Part shown: piece after piece, positions 25,219 through 33,769 of the stretch | Layout of the letters: the number at the start of each line of letters is the position of its first letter | Position numbering within the stretch: position 1 is the first letter of the stretch | Source of the DNA: Flavobacteriales bacterium | GTDB lineage: Bacteria; Bacteroidota; Bacteroidia; Flavobacteriales_F; PHOS-HE28 | Length of the DNA stretch: 57,742 nucleotides | Assembly (NCBI GenBank): GCA_016788485.1 | Contig: JAEUSV010000151.1 | Span: 1 to 57,742, forward strand | Direction: 5' to 3' | Made by a program: the position numbers and the translations under genes | Notes under the pieces: generated by a model | Seen by the model: only the letters and a program-made list of their open reading frames with translations | Database searches by the model: none | Told to the model about the DNA's origin: nothing

Positions 25219-25974
25219 TCAGTGTGTCTGTGTGGTGGCCATGACCAGCTGGTCCATGAGCTGCGCGTTGATGAGCACGTTGCCATCCGAAGAGGGTGTG
25301 GCCAGCAGGTCGATGCCCGCCAGTAATTCCTCGATATCCACGGAGAGCACGGCCGTGAGCGTGCTCCCCGTTAACAGGTCCGAATGCACAGGCACCGTTT
25401 GCGTGCGCACCATGGCCGGTCCGGTGCACATGAAACTGAACCGGGGGTCACCGACCGCAAGTAGACCATCGCCATTGCCATCCACCTGGCCGGTGAGCTT
25501 CAGGAAGTGGTGGCCCTGAACGTCCGTGCCACAGTACATGGCTGCCAGCTCGCTACCCAGTGATGGGATCACTTGATCGGGTCCGGGGTCAAGGCCGAAC
25601 AGGAAGCGCAGCTGGTGCAGGTGCTCTGCTGTCAGGTCTCCTAGAAGGAAGGTGTTGGTCGCGTTCGCGGCGTTCGCCACGAATTCACCGGCGAACGGAA
25701 CGAGCACCACCCCACCATCATCCTCTGCCCGAATGCCGGACAGGATGAAGGCCAGGGTATCCAACTTGAACACATGCCCCATCGTGTCCATATAGGTACT
25801 GGCCAATTCGTACCCATGCCCACCGTAGTTGAAGGTGACCGCCAGTTGCTGGTGCACCGTGGGCTCCGCCAATTCCATCATTCCCGCATCGTCATACGTG
25901 CACCCGGAAAGCACGAGCAGGCTTGCACCCGCCACACCCAAGGTGCGGCACCGAAGGCCACGGCAGCAGCCCAT
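25219..25974 (-). CDS. MbnP-like copper-associated lipoprotein
   Basis: 251 residues from the ATG at 25974 (an in-frame ATG at 26019 exists) with a lipobox (LLVLSGCTYDD). The mature protein fits the MbnP pattern: beta-rich start (LAVTFNYGGHGYEL), then VFKLDTLAFILSGIRAEDDG, then LRFLFGLDPGPDQ, and a late GHHFLKLTGQVDGNGDG. MbnP proteins bind copper in the periplasm and normally pair with the di-haem protein MbnH; no CxxCH gene is present here, so this is an orphan or works with another partner. The neighbouring multicopper oxidase and T9SS proteins support a copper theme. Confidence 0.8.
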   Translation of the reverse strand: MGCCRGLRCRTLGVAGASLLVLSGCTYDDAGMMELAEPTVHQQLAVTFNYGGHGYELASTYMDTMGHVFKLDTLAFILSGIRAEDDGGVVLVPFAGEFVANAANATNTFLLGDLTAEHLHQLRFLFGLDPGPDQVIPSLGSELAAMYCGTDVQGHHFLKLTGQVDGNGDGLLAVGDPRFSFMCTGPAMVRTQTVPVHSDLLTGSTLTAVLSVDIEELLAGIDLLATPSSDGNVLINAQLMDQLVMATTQTH

Positions 25975-26028
25975 GGCCTCCGGGGTGCTGGGAGTGGAAT
26001 ATGGATGGCGAACAGGCATCGGTCCCCT

Positions 26029-27486
26029 TCACTGTTTCACGAACCGGGCCCGAAGCGTGGTTCCATCCATGGTGGTCAACAACAACACATAGGGTCCGGC
26101 CACCAGCGTGGCGAGGTCCACCACCCCGGCGGTCGCGGAAGCGTTCAACACCCGGCGGCCTTGGCCATCCACCACCGCAGCGTACGTGAAGCCAGGGCTG
26201 AAATGGAGCCGATCCGTGGCCGGGTTCGGCCAAGCGTTCACGGCCCTGCTCTGTTCCTGCTCCACCACGGCCACATCACCGGTCAGTGCCGCCTTCCGAT
26301 ACCGCACCCGGGACCCGGTGACCTCCCCCCACACAATGTGGAAGGCACCGTTCGCGTAGGCAATGTCCGGCGTGCGCTGCACTCCGCTCAGGTCCACGTT
26401 CACGGTATCGGGAACGCTCAGTCCATCAATGCCGGAAACGCTCCAACTGAAGAGGATCTCGGTCTGGCCACCCTGGGTCTGCTGCCACACCACCGCAAGC
26501 GTATCGCCCTGCCCCGCGATGCGCGGGAGGTTCTGCTGCTGGTTCTGCAGCTGGCCCAGGTGCACGAAGCGTTGGGCGCCCAAGGAAAGGTCCGCGGCCA
26601 GGGCCTGACCGATGTACACCTTGGTGCCGTTGTTGGCGCCGGACATCCAGACGTAGCGGATCGAATCGCCTACCAGGTAACCATCAGGCCCACTGCTCGG
26701 ACACGCGCCCAGGACCCATCCGGTGGTGTCCAGCACAGCACCGAGCGGAAAGGTCATCCCACCATCGAAGGATGTCGCGCCCCACATCACACGGATATTG
26801 GGTCCGGCATTGCGGTACAGTGCCACCGTATGGTCCGCAACGGCCACCACCTGGTTGGGGCAGCAGTCGCACACATCGCCAGGAGCGTAGGGTGCGCTCA
26901 CCTGCACCGGTGGCATGAAGGCTCCGCCCATCATGTGGCTCACCACCTGCCGGGCGCCGAAGTAGCCACTGTCGAACTGCATGTACTGCACGATCGGGGC
27001 GTCCGGGTCCACCACCTCGATCGAAGGGAAACGGGACACGAGGCCATCGGCCGGTTCCACGCGGAGGGTATCGCCCCAGCTAAGCCCACCGTCGTCCGAA
27101 CGGCGCACGTATACGGGTCGCGATTCCTCGGGCGTGGCCTTCATCACCACCCATAGTGTGTTGCCCACGGCGGCAATGCTGCTGCCCATCCAGTCGGCCA
27201 CGGCGGGGATGCAACCGGGAGTGCTCACTTCCTGCGCCGGAGCGAAACCGCCACCGTTGCCCACGGCCACCCAGTTGGAAGCGGGCGCATTGGCTCCCCA
27301 GAGCACCACGGGCTCACCCGTGGCGTTCACCACCACACGGGGCCGCAATGAACCTTCCCCCTGGGCATTGCAATCCAGCACAGGCCCCCAGGCCAGGGCG
27401 GCTTGTTGGGCCTGCAAGGTGCCGGGCACCCATGGAAGGCTGGACAGCAACAGGAGCCGGGCGATGGTTCGGAAAAGGCGGTCCAT
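26029..27486 (-). CDS. T9SS-sorted BNR/sialidase-like beta-propeller protein
   Basis: 485 residues from the ATG at 27486, with a signal peptide (LLLLSSLPWVPGTLQAQQ). The body has repeated Asp-box-like sequences of six-bladed BNR propellers (RRSDDGGLSWGDTL; ATSFDGGMTFPLG) and a Cys cluster (DVCDCCPNQVVAV) at mid-length that could bind metal. The C-terminus is a T9SS sorting domain (AWPNPATDRLHFSPGFTYAA; LVAGPYVLLLTT). The arrangement of sialidase catalytic residues could not be confirmed, so sialidase activity should not be assumed. It sits in the copper-themed secretome run. Confidence 0.8.
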   Translation of the reverse strand: MDRLFRTIARLLLLSSLPWVPGTLQAQQAALAWGPVLDCNAQGEGSLRPRVVVNATGEPVVLWGANAPASNWVAVGNGGGFAPAQEVSTPGCIPAVADWMGSSIAAVGNTLWVVMKATPEESRPVYVRRSDDGGLSWGDTLRVEPADGLVSRFPSIEVVDPDAPIVQYMQFDSGYFGARQVVSHMMGGAFMPPVQVSAPYAPGDVCDCCPNQVVAVADHTVALYRNAGPNIRVMWGATSFDGGMTFPLGAVLDTTGWVLGACPSSGPDGYLVGDSIRYVWMSGANNGTKVYIGQALAADLSLGAQRFVHLGQLQNQQQNLPRIAGQGDTLAVVWQQTQGGQTEILFSWSVSGIDGLSVPDTVNVDLSGVQRTPDIAYANGAFHIVWGEVTGSRVRYRKAALTGDVAVVEQEQSRAVNAWPNPATDRLHFSPGFTYAAVVDGQGRRVLNASATAGVVDLATLVAGPYVLLLTTMDGTTLRARFVKQ

Positions 27487-27568
27487 GGCGATGGGGTGTT
27501 CTTCGAAGTTAGGCGCGTTCACCGGGGAGGCCGCGAGGGGGGGGCGGCACTCCCCGGCGCGCGCAGGG

Positions 27569-28432
27569 TCAACGTTTCTCGAAACGGGCCATGCCTTCCT
27601 TGCCGGTGGCATCGGTAAGGCGCACCACGTACAGGCCTGCGGGCAGGGTGGACACATCGAGCTTGCCGGCATTGAGCTGAACGCTCAGCATGCTGCGGCC
27701 CTGCAGGTCGAGCACCTTGGCGTTGGTCCAGCGGGCACCGCTCACCACCAGCACATCGGTGGCGGGGTTGGGGAACACCTGAACGTTGGTCACCAGCTGG
27801 CCCGCCTCCTGGATCCCCGTCACCGTGCCGGAGAAGGCCAGGTTGTCCACCCACAGATAGCTGTTGTTCACCGGGGTATCACCGCTGGCGGCCAGCACGA
27901 TCAGGGCACTGTCCGGTGCTTCGGTGCTGGTATAGGTCAAGCTGATCGTGAACGGGGCCCAGCTCATGGCCATCCCCACCAGGTCATGCATGGCGGAGGC
28001 GACGGTCTCGCGCTGGTTGGTACCCGTGTTCCACTTCGTCAGGTACACGGCGATATGCCCTTGGTCATTGCCAAAGGCCATGTACTGCCAGTTCCCCGTG
28101 AGCGACTGGGGGCGTTGGTCGAAGGCGAAACCGGAGGTGGGCAGGAAGGTGCTCTGGTCCAGCGCACCGCTCACCGCAATGCCGGGCGCCACCCCCACCC
28201 CCGCAACGGTCTTGGAGGTGAGCTTCATGTAGGCTGTGCCGGGGTTGCCGGGGGTGGCCTTGGTGCAGGTGTACACATTGGCCACCGCGGTAGTGGCGTT
28301 CAGGTTGCCCCAGCCATCGGGCGTATTGTAGGTGCCCATGTTCGTCCAGGCCTCAAAGCCGGCGTTGGGGATCTGGGCGAAGGAGGCCACTGCCGTGGCG
28401 ATCAAGGCGAAAAGTGCAGTGCTGCGTTTCAT
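27569..28432 (-). CDS. T9SS-sorted PCMD-like secreted protein
   Basis: 287 residues from the ATG at 28432, with signal peptide MKRSTALFALIATAVASFAQ. The main domain fits the putative carbohydrate-metabolism (PCMD) pattern: NAGFEAWTNMGTYNTPDGWG near the N-terminus, AYMKLTSKTV, then TSTEAPDSALIVLAASGDTP and SYLWVDNLAFSG. The last ~75 residues are a T9SS sorting domain (QVFPNPATDVLVVSG ... GMARFEKR). That domain is strikingly similar, in DNA as well as protein, to the one ending the next upstream gene (28488-29225), pointing to copying of a sorting cassette. The PCMD domain suggests polysaccharide binding. Confidence 0.8.
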   Translation of the reverse strand: MKRSTALFALIATAVASFAQIPNAGFEAWTNMGTYNTPDGWGNLNATTAVANVYTCTKATPGNPGTAYMKLTSKTVAGVGVAPGIAVSGALDQSTFLPTSGFAFDQRPQSLTGNWQYMAFGNDQGHIAVYLTKWNTGTNQRETVASAMHDLVGMAMSWAPFTISLTYTSTEAPDSALIVLAASGDTPVNNSYLWVDNLAFSGTVTGIQEAGQLVTNVQVFPNPATDVLVVSGARWTNAKVLDLQGRSMLSVQLNAGKLDVSTLPAGLYVVRLTDATGKEGMARFEKR

Positions 28433-28487
28433 GGGTGCGTTGTTTGTCGAAGGTCTGTTCAGCGTGAAAGAGGGGTCGCGCGCAGGA

Positions 28488-29225
28488 TCAACGTTTCTCG
28501 AAACGGGCAACACCCTCCTTGCCATCCGCATCCGACAGGCGCAGCACGTACATGCCAACGGGCAGTGTGGACACATCCAACTTCCCGGCGTTCAGCTGAA
28601 CGGCGAGCATGGTGCGGCCTTGAAGGTCCATCACCTTGGCCTTGGTCCAGTTGGTCCCGTTCACCGTGAGCAGATCGCTCGTGGGGTTGGGGCTCACGCC
28701 CACGGTCTTCACTTGCGCTTCCTGCAGGCCGGATGCCGCCAGGCCCGACTCAATGGCCGCAATGATCGCAGGGTTATCGCTATCGCTATGGCCCTGCTCG
28801 CTGTAGAAGACGGTGTGGTCGCTGCCACCGACCACGGCGATGGTGGGCATGCCCATGCCCCCAAAGTGCGTGGTCTGCGCGCTCATGCCTGCAAAGACGG
28901 TATGGGTGAAGCCATTGGTCGTCTTCCAATTGTTCATTTGCGCACAGGTGATGCTGTTCGTGTAACCGATGCTGTACAGCTTCACGCGGCCGGGGTCGCT
29001 CACATTGGGCAGCACGTTGTTCTTCAGGCTGTTGCCTGCCGTAATGCAAGGCTGGCAACCCATCATCACCAGTTCAAGGATCACCACGTCGCCAGCATCC
29101 AGCTCGCTGAACAGGGTGTGCGGCATGCCATCGCAATCGTTGGCGGTGAAATCCAGCGCGGTGGTCTGCGCTTGAAGACCGGTGGCAAAGGCCAATGCGG
29201 TCACCAGGGAGAAGAACTGCTTCAT
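28488..29225 (-). CDS. T9SS-sorted thioredoxin-fold (redoxin-like) protein
   Basis: 245 residues from the ATG at 29225. A signal peptide (MKQFFSLVTALAFATGLQAQ) is followed by a thioredoxin-like domain with a CxxC active site in MMGCQPCITAGN at about residues 52-63 and a cis-Pro-like GMGMPTIAVVGG. The Met/His-rich surroundings (THFGGMGMP) hint at copper contact. The last ~75 residues are a T9SS sorting domain ending EGVARFEKR. A surface-exposed thiol oxidoreductase next to a secreted multicopper oxidase could reduce Cu(II) or maintain secreted disulfides; that is inference. It lies 34 bp downstream of the oxidase gene. Confidence 0.85.
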   Translation of the reverse strand: MKQFFSLVTALAFATGLQAQTTALDFTANDCDGMPHTLFSELDAGDVVILELVMMGCQPCITAGNSLKNNVLPNVSDPGRVKLYSIGYTNSITCAQMNNWKTTNGFTHTVFAGMSAQTTHFGGMGMPTIAVVGGSDHTVFYSEQGHSDSDNPAIIAAIESGLAASGLQEAQVKTVGVSPNPTSDLLTVNGTNWTKAKVMDLQGRTMLAVQLNAGKLDVSTLPVGMYVLRLSDADGKEGVARFEKR

Positions 29226-29259
29226 GTTGTTTTGGTTTTTGAGGTTGTTCGACCTGAGT

Positions 29260-31005
29260 TCAGTGTTGGAGAACGATGTGCGCGGCATAGGGTGTGCCGC
29301 GCTGGTCCGCAATGCGGAGTTGGTAGGCACCATCGGCCAATGGGGGCAGATCCACACGCGCCTTTCCAGCGGTGAACGCGGTACGCCCCGCATACGCGAC
29401 GCGCCCCAGCGCATCGTACAACCGCAGTTCGGCAGGGCCATCGCCAATAGGCAACGACACCACCAGGTGCTCCGTGCTGGAAGGGTTCGGCCACACCACC
29501 GGGCGCACAGGGTTGAGCGCTTCACCCATGCTGGTGGGGTCCACCACCAGGAACTGGCCCATCATCCCCTCATCCTCGTGCATCAGCAGGTGGCAGTGGT
29601 ACATGTACGGCATGTCCGGGTCGGCGAAATCCTCGAAGCGGGTGATCACCCGCGCGCTGCCTTGCGCCGGCACGAAGACCACGTCCTTCCAACCCGTTTC
29701 CCATGGCTCCGGCGCAGCCCCATTGCGGTCCAGTATGTTGAACTGGATGTCGTGGATGTGGATCGGGTGGCCTACCATGGTGTTGTTGGTGAAGGACCAG
29801 ATCTCGGTGCTGCCCAGGGGCACCACCACGTTGATGGAGTCCATGTCCATGAGCGCCCCGTTGATGGTGAAGGGCCCTTCGATCATTTCCATGGGGCTCA
29901 TGAACTGCGGCTCCACCAGGAACGTGCGGGTCACATCGGCGTCCAGTTCAGGTATGGCGTTCACGGGCACCAATGCGGTCGGCAATTGGAAGGTGCCGTT
30001 GGCGAGCGGGGCACCCACGGTGAAGCTCACGAGCGCAAAGTCGGCTCCGTTCAGCGCATTGTCATCGTAGCCATCCAATGTGGCCATGCCGTTGCCCACT
30101 TCCGCCGCACCGATGATATCGTCCGGCAGTTCGCTGTTGTAGGCCATCAACTGCATGGCCTGGCCTTGCATGCCCCCAAGGTCCAACAGCAGTTCCACGC
30201 GCTCACCGGGCATCAGCTGCAAACGCGTCAAGGGCACGGGTGCGGCTAACAACCCGCCATCGGTACCGATCACATGGAAGGGCATGTTGTTGGAGAAGCC
30301 CAGGCGCATGGCCCGCTCACTGCTGCCGTTCAAGCAGCGCAGGCGTACCACTTGGGCCGGCAATTCCTTCCAGGCGTTGCGCACCCCGTTCACCACCACC
30401 ACACTGTCCAACCCGGTGTGCAGCATGATCTGGCCACCCACGATGGCCTTGGTCTGCAACACCAGGGGAATATCGTCCACGCCATAGGCCCGTGGCAGGT
30501 CCAAGGCGGCCTCCTGTGCATCGCGCACAATGATCATTCCGGCCAGGCCCATGCTCACTTGAAAATCGGTGAGGCCGTGGCCGTGCGGGTGGTACCAGAA
30601 CGTGCTGGCGCGATCCAGCACGGTGAAGCTGGGGCTCCATGTGGTGTTGGGGTAGATCAGCGAATGCGGGCCCCCATCGTTGGCCGCGCTCACGTGCAAG
30701 CCATGCCAATGGGTGGTGGTAAGGTCCGGCATGGTGTTCGTCACGTTCAAGGTCACGGCCTGGCCTTGGTTCAGGATCAGCGTAGGCCCCAGTAGGCTGC
30801 CGTTGTAGCCATAAGAGTTCACCACCTCACCGGGGTGGAATTCCCAAGTGGCTTCCTGCATCGTCAGGTCGATCACGCTGCCGCTCAGGGTATCCGGTAT
30901 GGGCAGCGGGGTCTGTGCCTGCGCCACACCACAGACAAGGAATGCTAACAGGATGAGCTTGAAGGGAGGGGTCCGTTCCATGTTCAGGTTACCGTAGGGG
31001 TTCAT
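29260..31005 (-). CDS. T9SS-sorted multicopper oxidase (CueO-like)
   Basis: 581 residues if the ATG at 31005 is used; it overlaps the methyltransferase stop as ATGA. The ATG at 30981 starts more naturally at the signal peptide (MERTPPFKLILLAFLVCGVA). All four copper-site motifs are present: HWHGLH near residue 97, HPHGH near 136, HPIHIHD near 412 and HCHLLMHEDEGMM near 467, so trinuclear and type 1 sites look intact. A T9SS sorting domain follows (VVWPNPSSTEHLVVSLPIGD). Such oxidases convert Cu(I) to Cu(II) or oxidise phenols and metals. T9SS export puts this one at the cell surface, unlike periplasmic CueO. Confidence 0.93.
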   Translation of the reverse strand: MNPYGNLNMERTPPFKLILLAFLVCGVAQAQTPLPIPDTLSGSVIDLTMQEATWEFHPGEVVNSYGYNGSLLGPTLILNQGQAVTLNVTNTMPDLTTTHWHGLHVSAANDGGPHSLIYPNTTWSPSFTVLDRASTFWYHPHGHGLTDFQVSMGLAGMIIVRDAQEAALDLPRAYGVDDIPLVLQTKAIVGGQIMLHTGLDSVVVVNGVRNAWKELPAQVVRLRCLNGSSERAMRLGFSNNMPFHVIGTDGGLLAAPVPLTRLQLMPGERVELLLDLGGMQGQAMQLMAYNSELPDDIIGAAEVGNGMATLDGYDDNALNGADFALVSFTVGAPLANGTFQLPTALVPVNAIPELDADVTRTFLVEPQFMSPMEMIEGPFTINGALMDMDSINVVVPLGSTEIWSFTNNTMVGHPIHIHDIQFNILDRNGAAPEPWETGWKDVVFVPAQGSARVITRFEDFADPDMPYMYHCHLLMHEDEGMMGQFLVVDPTSMGEALNPVRPVVWPNPSSTEHLVVSLPIGDGPAELRLYDALGRVAYAGRTAFTAGKARVDLPPLADGAYQLRIADQRGTPYAAHIVLQH

Positions 31006-31736
31006 TGTTTACGTACGAATCCGTGTGAGCAGGGCCCCCCGTACAGGGTAATGACCCGTTCGCGTTTGTTCAAGAAGAAGGCGTCGCAGGCCTTGCGCAC
31101 ACCCGGGTTGGAGTCGTTCCCGTCCACCGTGAGGCCGGGGACATGGTAATCCATAAGGACCAGAACACCTTGCGCGGATAGGCGCGGGTAGATGGCCTCC
31201 AACGCATGCGTCACCAGCCGGTAGTGCAGCTCGTGGTCGCCACCAACGCCAAGGTCCACGTGCGCGAACGCGATCTGGTCGGGCAGCTCCGCGGGTACCG
31301 TTCTGAACACATCGCCCTTGTGGATATGGGGCAGCGCCAAGCCGATGGCCGCGTGGTTCGCCAGGAACCGGTCCAACACACTTTCCTCAGTGGACCAATC
31401 CCCGTCGAACAGGTCGTAGACGTGCATGTCCGGTCGTTCCTCATGGCTCTGCAGGATCTGGCCAAGCACGGTGGTGGTGCTTCCGGTATGGCACCCAAGC
31501 TCCACGATGGCACCGGGTATTCTGCCCACCAGCACGCTGGTGAGCAGCAGGTAGAGGTTGTTCACCTGTTCCAAACTCACCATGTCCAACCGATGGTCGA
31601 ACGAGCGCTGCACGGCAAGGGGCAGCCGCGCCTTGCGCAGCAGGTTGGTCGCCTTCAACTCCCACCAGCGCTTGCGCTGCCGATCGGAGCCAGGCCAGCT
31701 CAACTGTCCGAAATCAAGTGATCCGTCGTCCATCAT
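31002..31736 (-). CDS. TylF-like class I SAM-dependent O-methyltransferase
   Basis: 244 residues with a Rossmann-type methyltransferase core: SAM motif I IPGAIVELGCHTGSTTTVLG at about residues 89-108, YDLFDG, the acidic AHVDLGVGGDHELHY, and VLVLMDYHVPG. This pattern is closest to the TylF/MycF (macrocin O-methyltransferase) family. The natural acceptor is unknown; relatives occur in glycan and lipid decoration. It has no signal peptide and is translationally coupled to the secreted multicopper oxidase gene, an odd pairing. It is the first gene of the secretome run. Confidence 0.8.
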   Translation of the reverse strand: MMDDGSLDFGQLSWPGSDRQRKRWWELKATNLLRKARLPLAVQRSFDHRLDMVSLEQVNNLYLLLTSVLVGRIPGAIVELGCHTGSTTTVLGQILQSHEERPDMHVYDLFDGDWSTEESVLDRFLANHAAIGLALPHIHKGDVFRTVPAELPDQIAFAHVDLGVGGDHELHYRLVTHALEAIYPRLSAQGVLVLMDYHVPGLTVDGNDSNPGVRKACDAFFLNKRERVITLYGGPCSHGFVRKQ

Positions 31737-31803
31737 CTGTCAATTGCATTGGGGAACAGCACGGCGCACCCCATACAAGGAGCGCCATTCCACAAGCAAT
31801 GAC

Positions 31804-32196
31804 CTATAGGCGCAGCGCGCGCAGGCGCACCACCGCCAACCGGGTGTCCGGTGGGGGGTGATCGCAGATGGCCGTGCGCGCTGGACCGGACGGCACATGG
31901 ACCGGTGCTGCCACCGGTGCAGGCACGGCGTCGACCACAGCGACCTCCACGGCCGGTCCGCTCTTCACCTGTATTTCACGGGCGCCCAGCACATAGCTGA
32001 ACAGGCAACACTGCACATCCAGCGTGCTTTCATCACCAGCCTCTTGCACGGGCATGCAGGTACGGGCACTTCCCCAGGACAGCATCGACCGATCGCTCAT
32101 CAGGCAATCCATCCGCCATTGCACGGGCAACGCGGCCACCGCCTGCACCATGACGTACAGGAGGAGGGCGACCAGCGAGGCGGTTCTGCGCTTCAT
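31804..32196 (-). CDS. Small exported Cys-containing protein
   Basis: 130 residues with signal peptide MKRRTASLVALLLYVMVQAV. The mature part has MDCLMSD, a CC pair (VQCCLFSYVLGA) and a proline cluster CDHPPPDTRLA. The order Cys - Cys-Cys - Pro-Pro recalls the HYC_CC_PP family seen in Bacteroidota copper loci, though the leading HYC is not intact, so that is a tentative match. A second protein of the same outline is encoded at 38008-38376. A perfect -7 box lies 7 nt before the start. Confidence 0.6.
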   Translation of the reverse strand: MKRRTASLVALLLYVMVQAVAALPVQWRMDCLMSDRSMLSWGSARTCMPVQEAGDESTLDVQCCLFSYVLGAREIQVKSGPAVEVAVVDAVPAPVAAPVHVPSGPARTAICDHPPPDTRLAVVRLRALRL

Positions 32197-32203
32197 CTCA
32201 CCA

Positions 32204-32211
32204 CAAATCTA
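32204..32211 (-). promoter_or_regulatory. Perfect TAnnTTTG -7 box, 7 nt from the start codon
   Basis: TAGATTTG on the minus strand matches the Bacteroidota -7 consensus exactly and ends 7 nt before the ATG at 32196, implying a very short or absent 5' leader. Confidence 0.5.
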
Positions 32212-32329
32212 CAACGGGCGCCCATGGCTCCCTGCATTGAAATTCCCACTGGGTTGGAGGCCTAGTCCTGCATCGCCACCCGTGCCGCACCTCAACATCA
32301 TTTGGCCGGAACACCGCTACGGCAGCGCA

Positions 32330-33196
32330 TCAGGCGTTCGTATCGCTCCACCGCGCGCGCAGGCCTTTGCTGTTCAACTCCTTGGGGCCGGCGTACCACA
32401 GAATGCACAGCGATGCCAGGAAGAAGACGCACACGAAGCCCACCACGTAGGCCGGGTCCAGGTTGTGCCAGCCGGGCAATACGGGGACCATGATGAAGGC
32501 ACAGTTGCTCAGGATCTGCATGATCAACAGCACCAGCCCGCTATGCGTTTCGTTGTAGGCCCAGCTCAGCATCACGGTAAGGCTGAACATGCTCACCAGG
32601 AACACCGGCCAGGGGATCCCGTCCGGTACCCCTTCACCCAGGATCAGCATGGGCAGGTACCAAAAGCCCCAGCACAGACCGATGATGATGCTTGAGCGCA
32701 GCGCGGTGTACCGCTCATTCAACCGCAACACGCTGAACTTCATCCAAGCCGTTTCCTCCACCACCGCAATGCCCACAATGAACGGCATGTTCTTCAACAA
32801 CTGCGGAAGGAAGTCCTCCGTTATCGCCCCCGGCCAGGCGCGCATGCCGCTGATCGCGAGGAACGCAAGACCGATGTAGGTCACAATGAACTTCCAGCTG
32901 AAGGCCAGCGCATACCATGGGGCAGGTACGCGCCATTTGGCGAACGCGCTGAACAGCTTCACAAGGCCGTGGCGCCCCTCCAGAAAGTAGGTCAACACCA
33001 TGGCGAATGCCAAAGGACCGAAGACCCGCAGGCGGAACACCATGTGCGCTTGCGGATATTCGTGCAGGGTACTGCCCATAGGCATCAACCCATAGGCCAG
33101 CAGCACAATGGTGAGCTGAAAACCCAGCGTTAGTGCGATGAAGATGGTGACCGGGTGGCGTGAAACGAACTGATGTAGGGTACTGCGTTGCTCCAT
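32330..33196 (-). CDS. CPBP-family membrane protein with degenerate protease motifs
   Basis: 288 residues, about eight hydrophobic segments, resembling CPBP (CAAX protease/bacteriocin-processing) membrane metalloproteases. Motif 1 survives in part (VEETAWMKFSV, where the family has EExxxR). Motif 2 reads GFWYLP where FxxxH is expected, so the His is Tyr. Motif 3 reads MQILSN where HxxxN is expected, so the His is Gln. Both metal-binding His therefore appear lost and proteolysis is unlikely. It may be a scaffold or an inactive relative. It starts 4 nt after a -7-like box and is not obviously operonic with either neighbour. Confidence 0.75.
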   Translation of the reverse strand: MEQRSTLHQFVSRHPVTIFIALTLGFQLTIVLLAYGLMPMGSTLHEYPQAHMVFRLRVFGPLAFAMVLTYFLEGRHGLVKLFSAFAKWRVPAPWYALAFSWKFIVTYIGLAFLAISGMRAWPGAITEDFLPQLLKNMPFIVGIAVVEETAWMKFSVLRLNERYTALRSSIIIGLCWGFWYLPMLILGEGVPDGIPWPVFLVSMFSLTVMLSWAYNETHSGLVLLIMQILSNCAFIMVPVLPGWHNLDPAYVVGFVCVFFLASLCILWYAGPKELNSKGLRARWSDTNA

Positions 33197-33200
33197 GAGG

Positions 33201-33208
33201 CAATACTA
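33201..33208 (-). promoter_or_regulatory. TAnnTTTG-like -7 box of the CPBP-like gene
   Basis: TAGTATTG on the minus strand differs by one base from TAnnTTTG and ends 4 nt before the ATG at 33196. Confidence 0.4.
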
Positions 33209-33340
33209 GTTCAGGGTGTTCAAGTCCAAAAACCAAAGGTTGGTGTGGCTCACTGGCCGAAGTACCGGCACGTACGCCGGAAAGAAGTGGCGATCGATCA
33301 CCAGCCCGAAGCCCGGAGGGTGGTACCTCTTGAACACTTC

Positions 33341-33742
33341 TTAGCGATGCACCACCAACCCGCATCGCGTGGCATTCGCCTCCGGGGCGCATGTGGTCGT
33401 ACACCCCTTCACCGCATTGCGCAGCGTTTCGCGCAAGCGCACCAGATCGGCGATCTTCTGCTCGATGGCCACCACCTTGGCGTTGGCTTTTCCGGCCATG
33501 GTGGCGCAGGTGGCCTGGTCCACCTCCACCAGGTCCAGGATCTCCTGCGTCTCGTTCAGCGTGAAGCCCATCGCCTTGATACGCTTGATGGTGAGCAGCC
33601 GCTCCAGCACCTCGTCAGGGTATTCCTTGTAGTTGTTCAGGCGCCGGGCCTTGCGCGGCACCGCGATCAGCCCGTGCTTTTCGTAGAACCGGATGGTGTC
33701 CCGGGTGAAGCCGGTGCGTTGGGCGAGCTGACCGATGAGCAT
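33341..33742 (-). CDS. MerR-family metal-responsive regulator
   Basis: 133 residues from the ATG at 33742 (MLIGQLAQRTGFTRDTIRFY). The winged helix-turn-helix is followed by a long dimerisation helix and Cys residues at about 79, 114, 118 and 127. The first two match the Zn/Hg ligand positions of ZntR/MerR (79 and 114), so a divalent soft-metal sensor (Zn, Cd, Pb or Hg) is likely. It lies 27 bp downstream of a Cys-rich lipoprotein gene on the same strand, and a textbook MerR-type promoter precedes that gene, so it probably activates its own operon. The last 13 codons have a decayed copy at 3587-3629. Confidence 0.9.
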   Translation of the reverse strand: MLIGQLAQRTGFTRDTIRFYEKHGLIAVPRKARRLNNYKEYPDEVLERLLTIKRIKAMGFTLNETQEILDLVEVDQATCATMAGKANAKVVAIEQKIADLVRLRETLRNAVKGCTTTCAPEANATRCGLVVHR

Positions 33743-33769
33743 GACAGAGCCTTGGATGCGCAAAGTTCA

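Noticed and set aside
25219..25974. A methanobactin biosynthesis cluster
   Set aside because: MbnP alone does not make methanobactin; no MbnA precursor, MbnB, MbnC or MbnH is present.
26029..27486. A true sialidase
   Set aside because: Asp-box-like repeats are present, but the arginine triad and nucleophile pair could not be located, so only the propeller fold is claimed.
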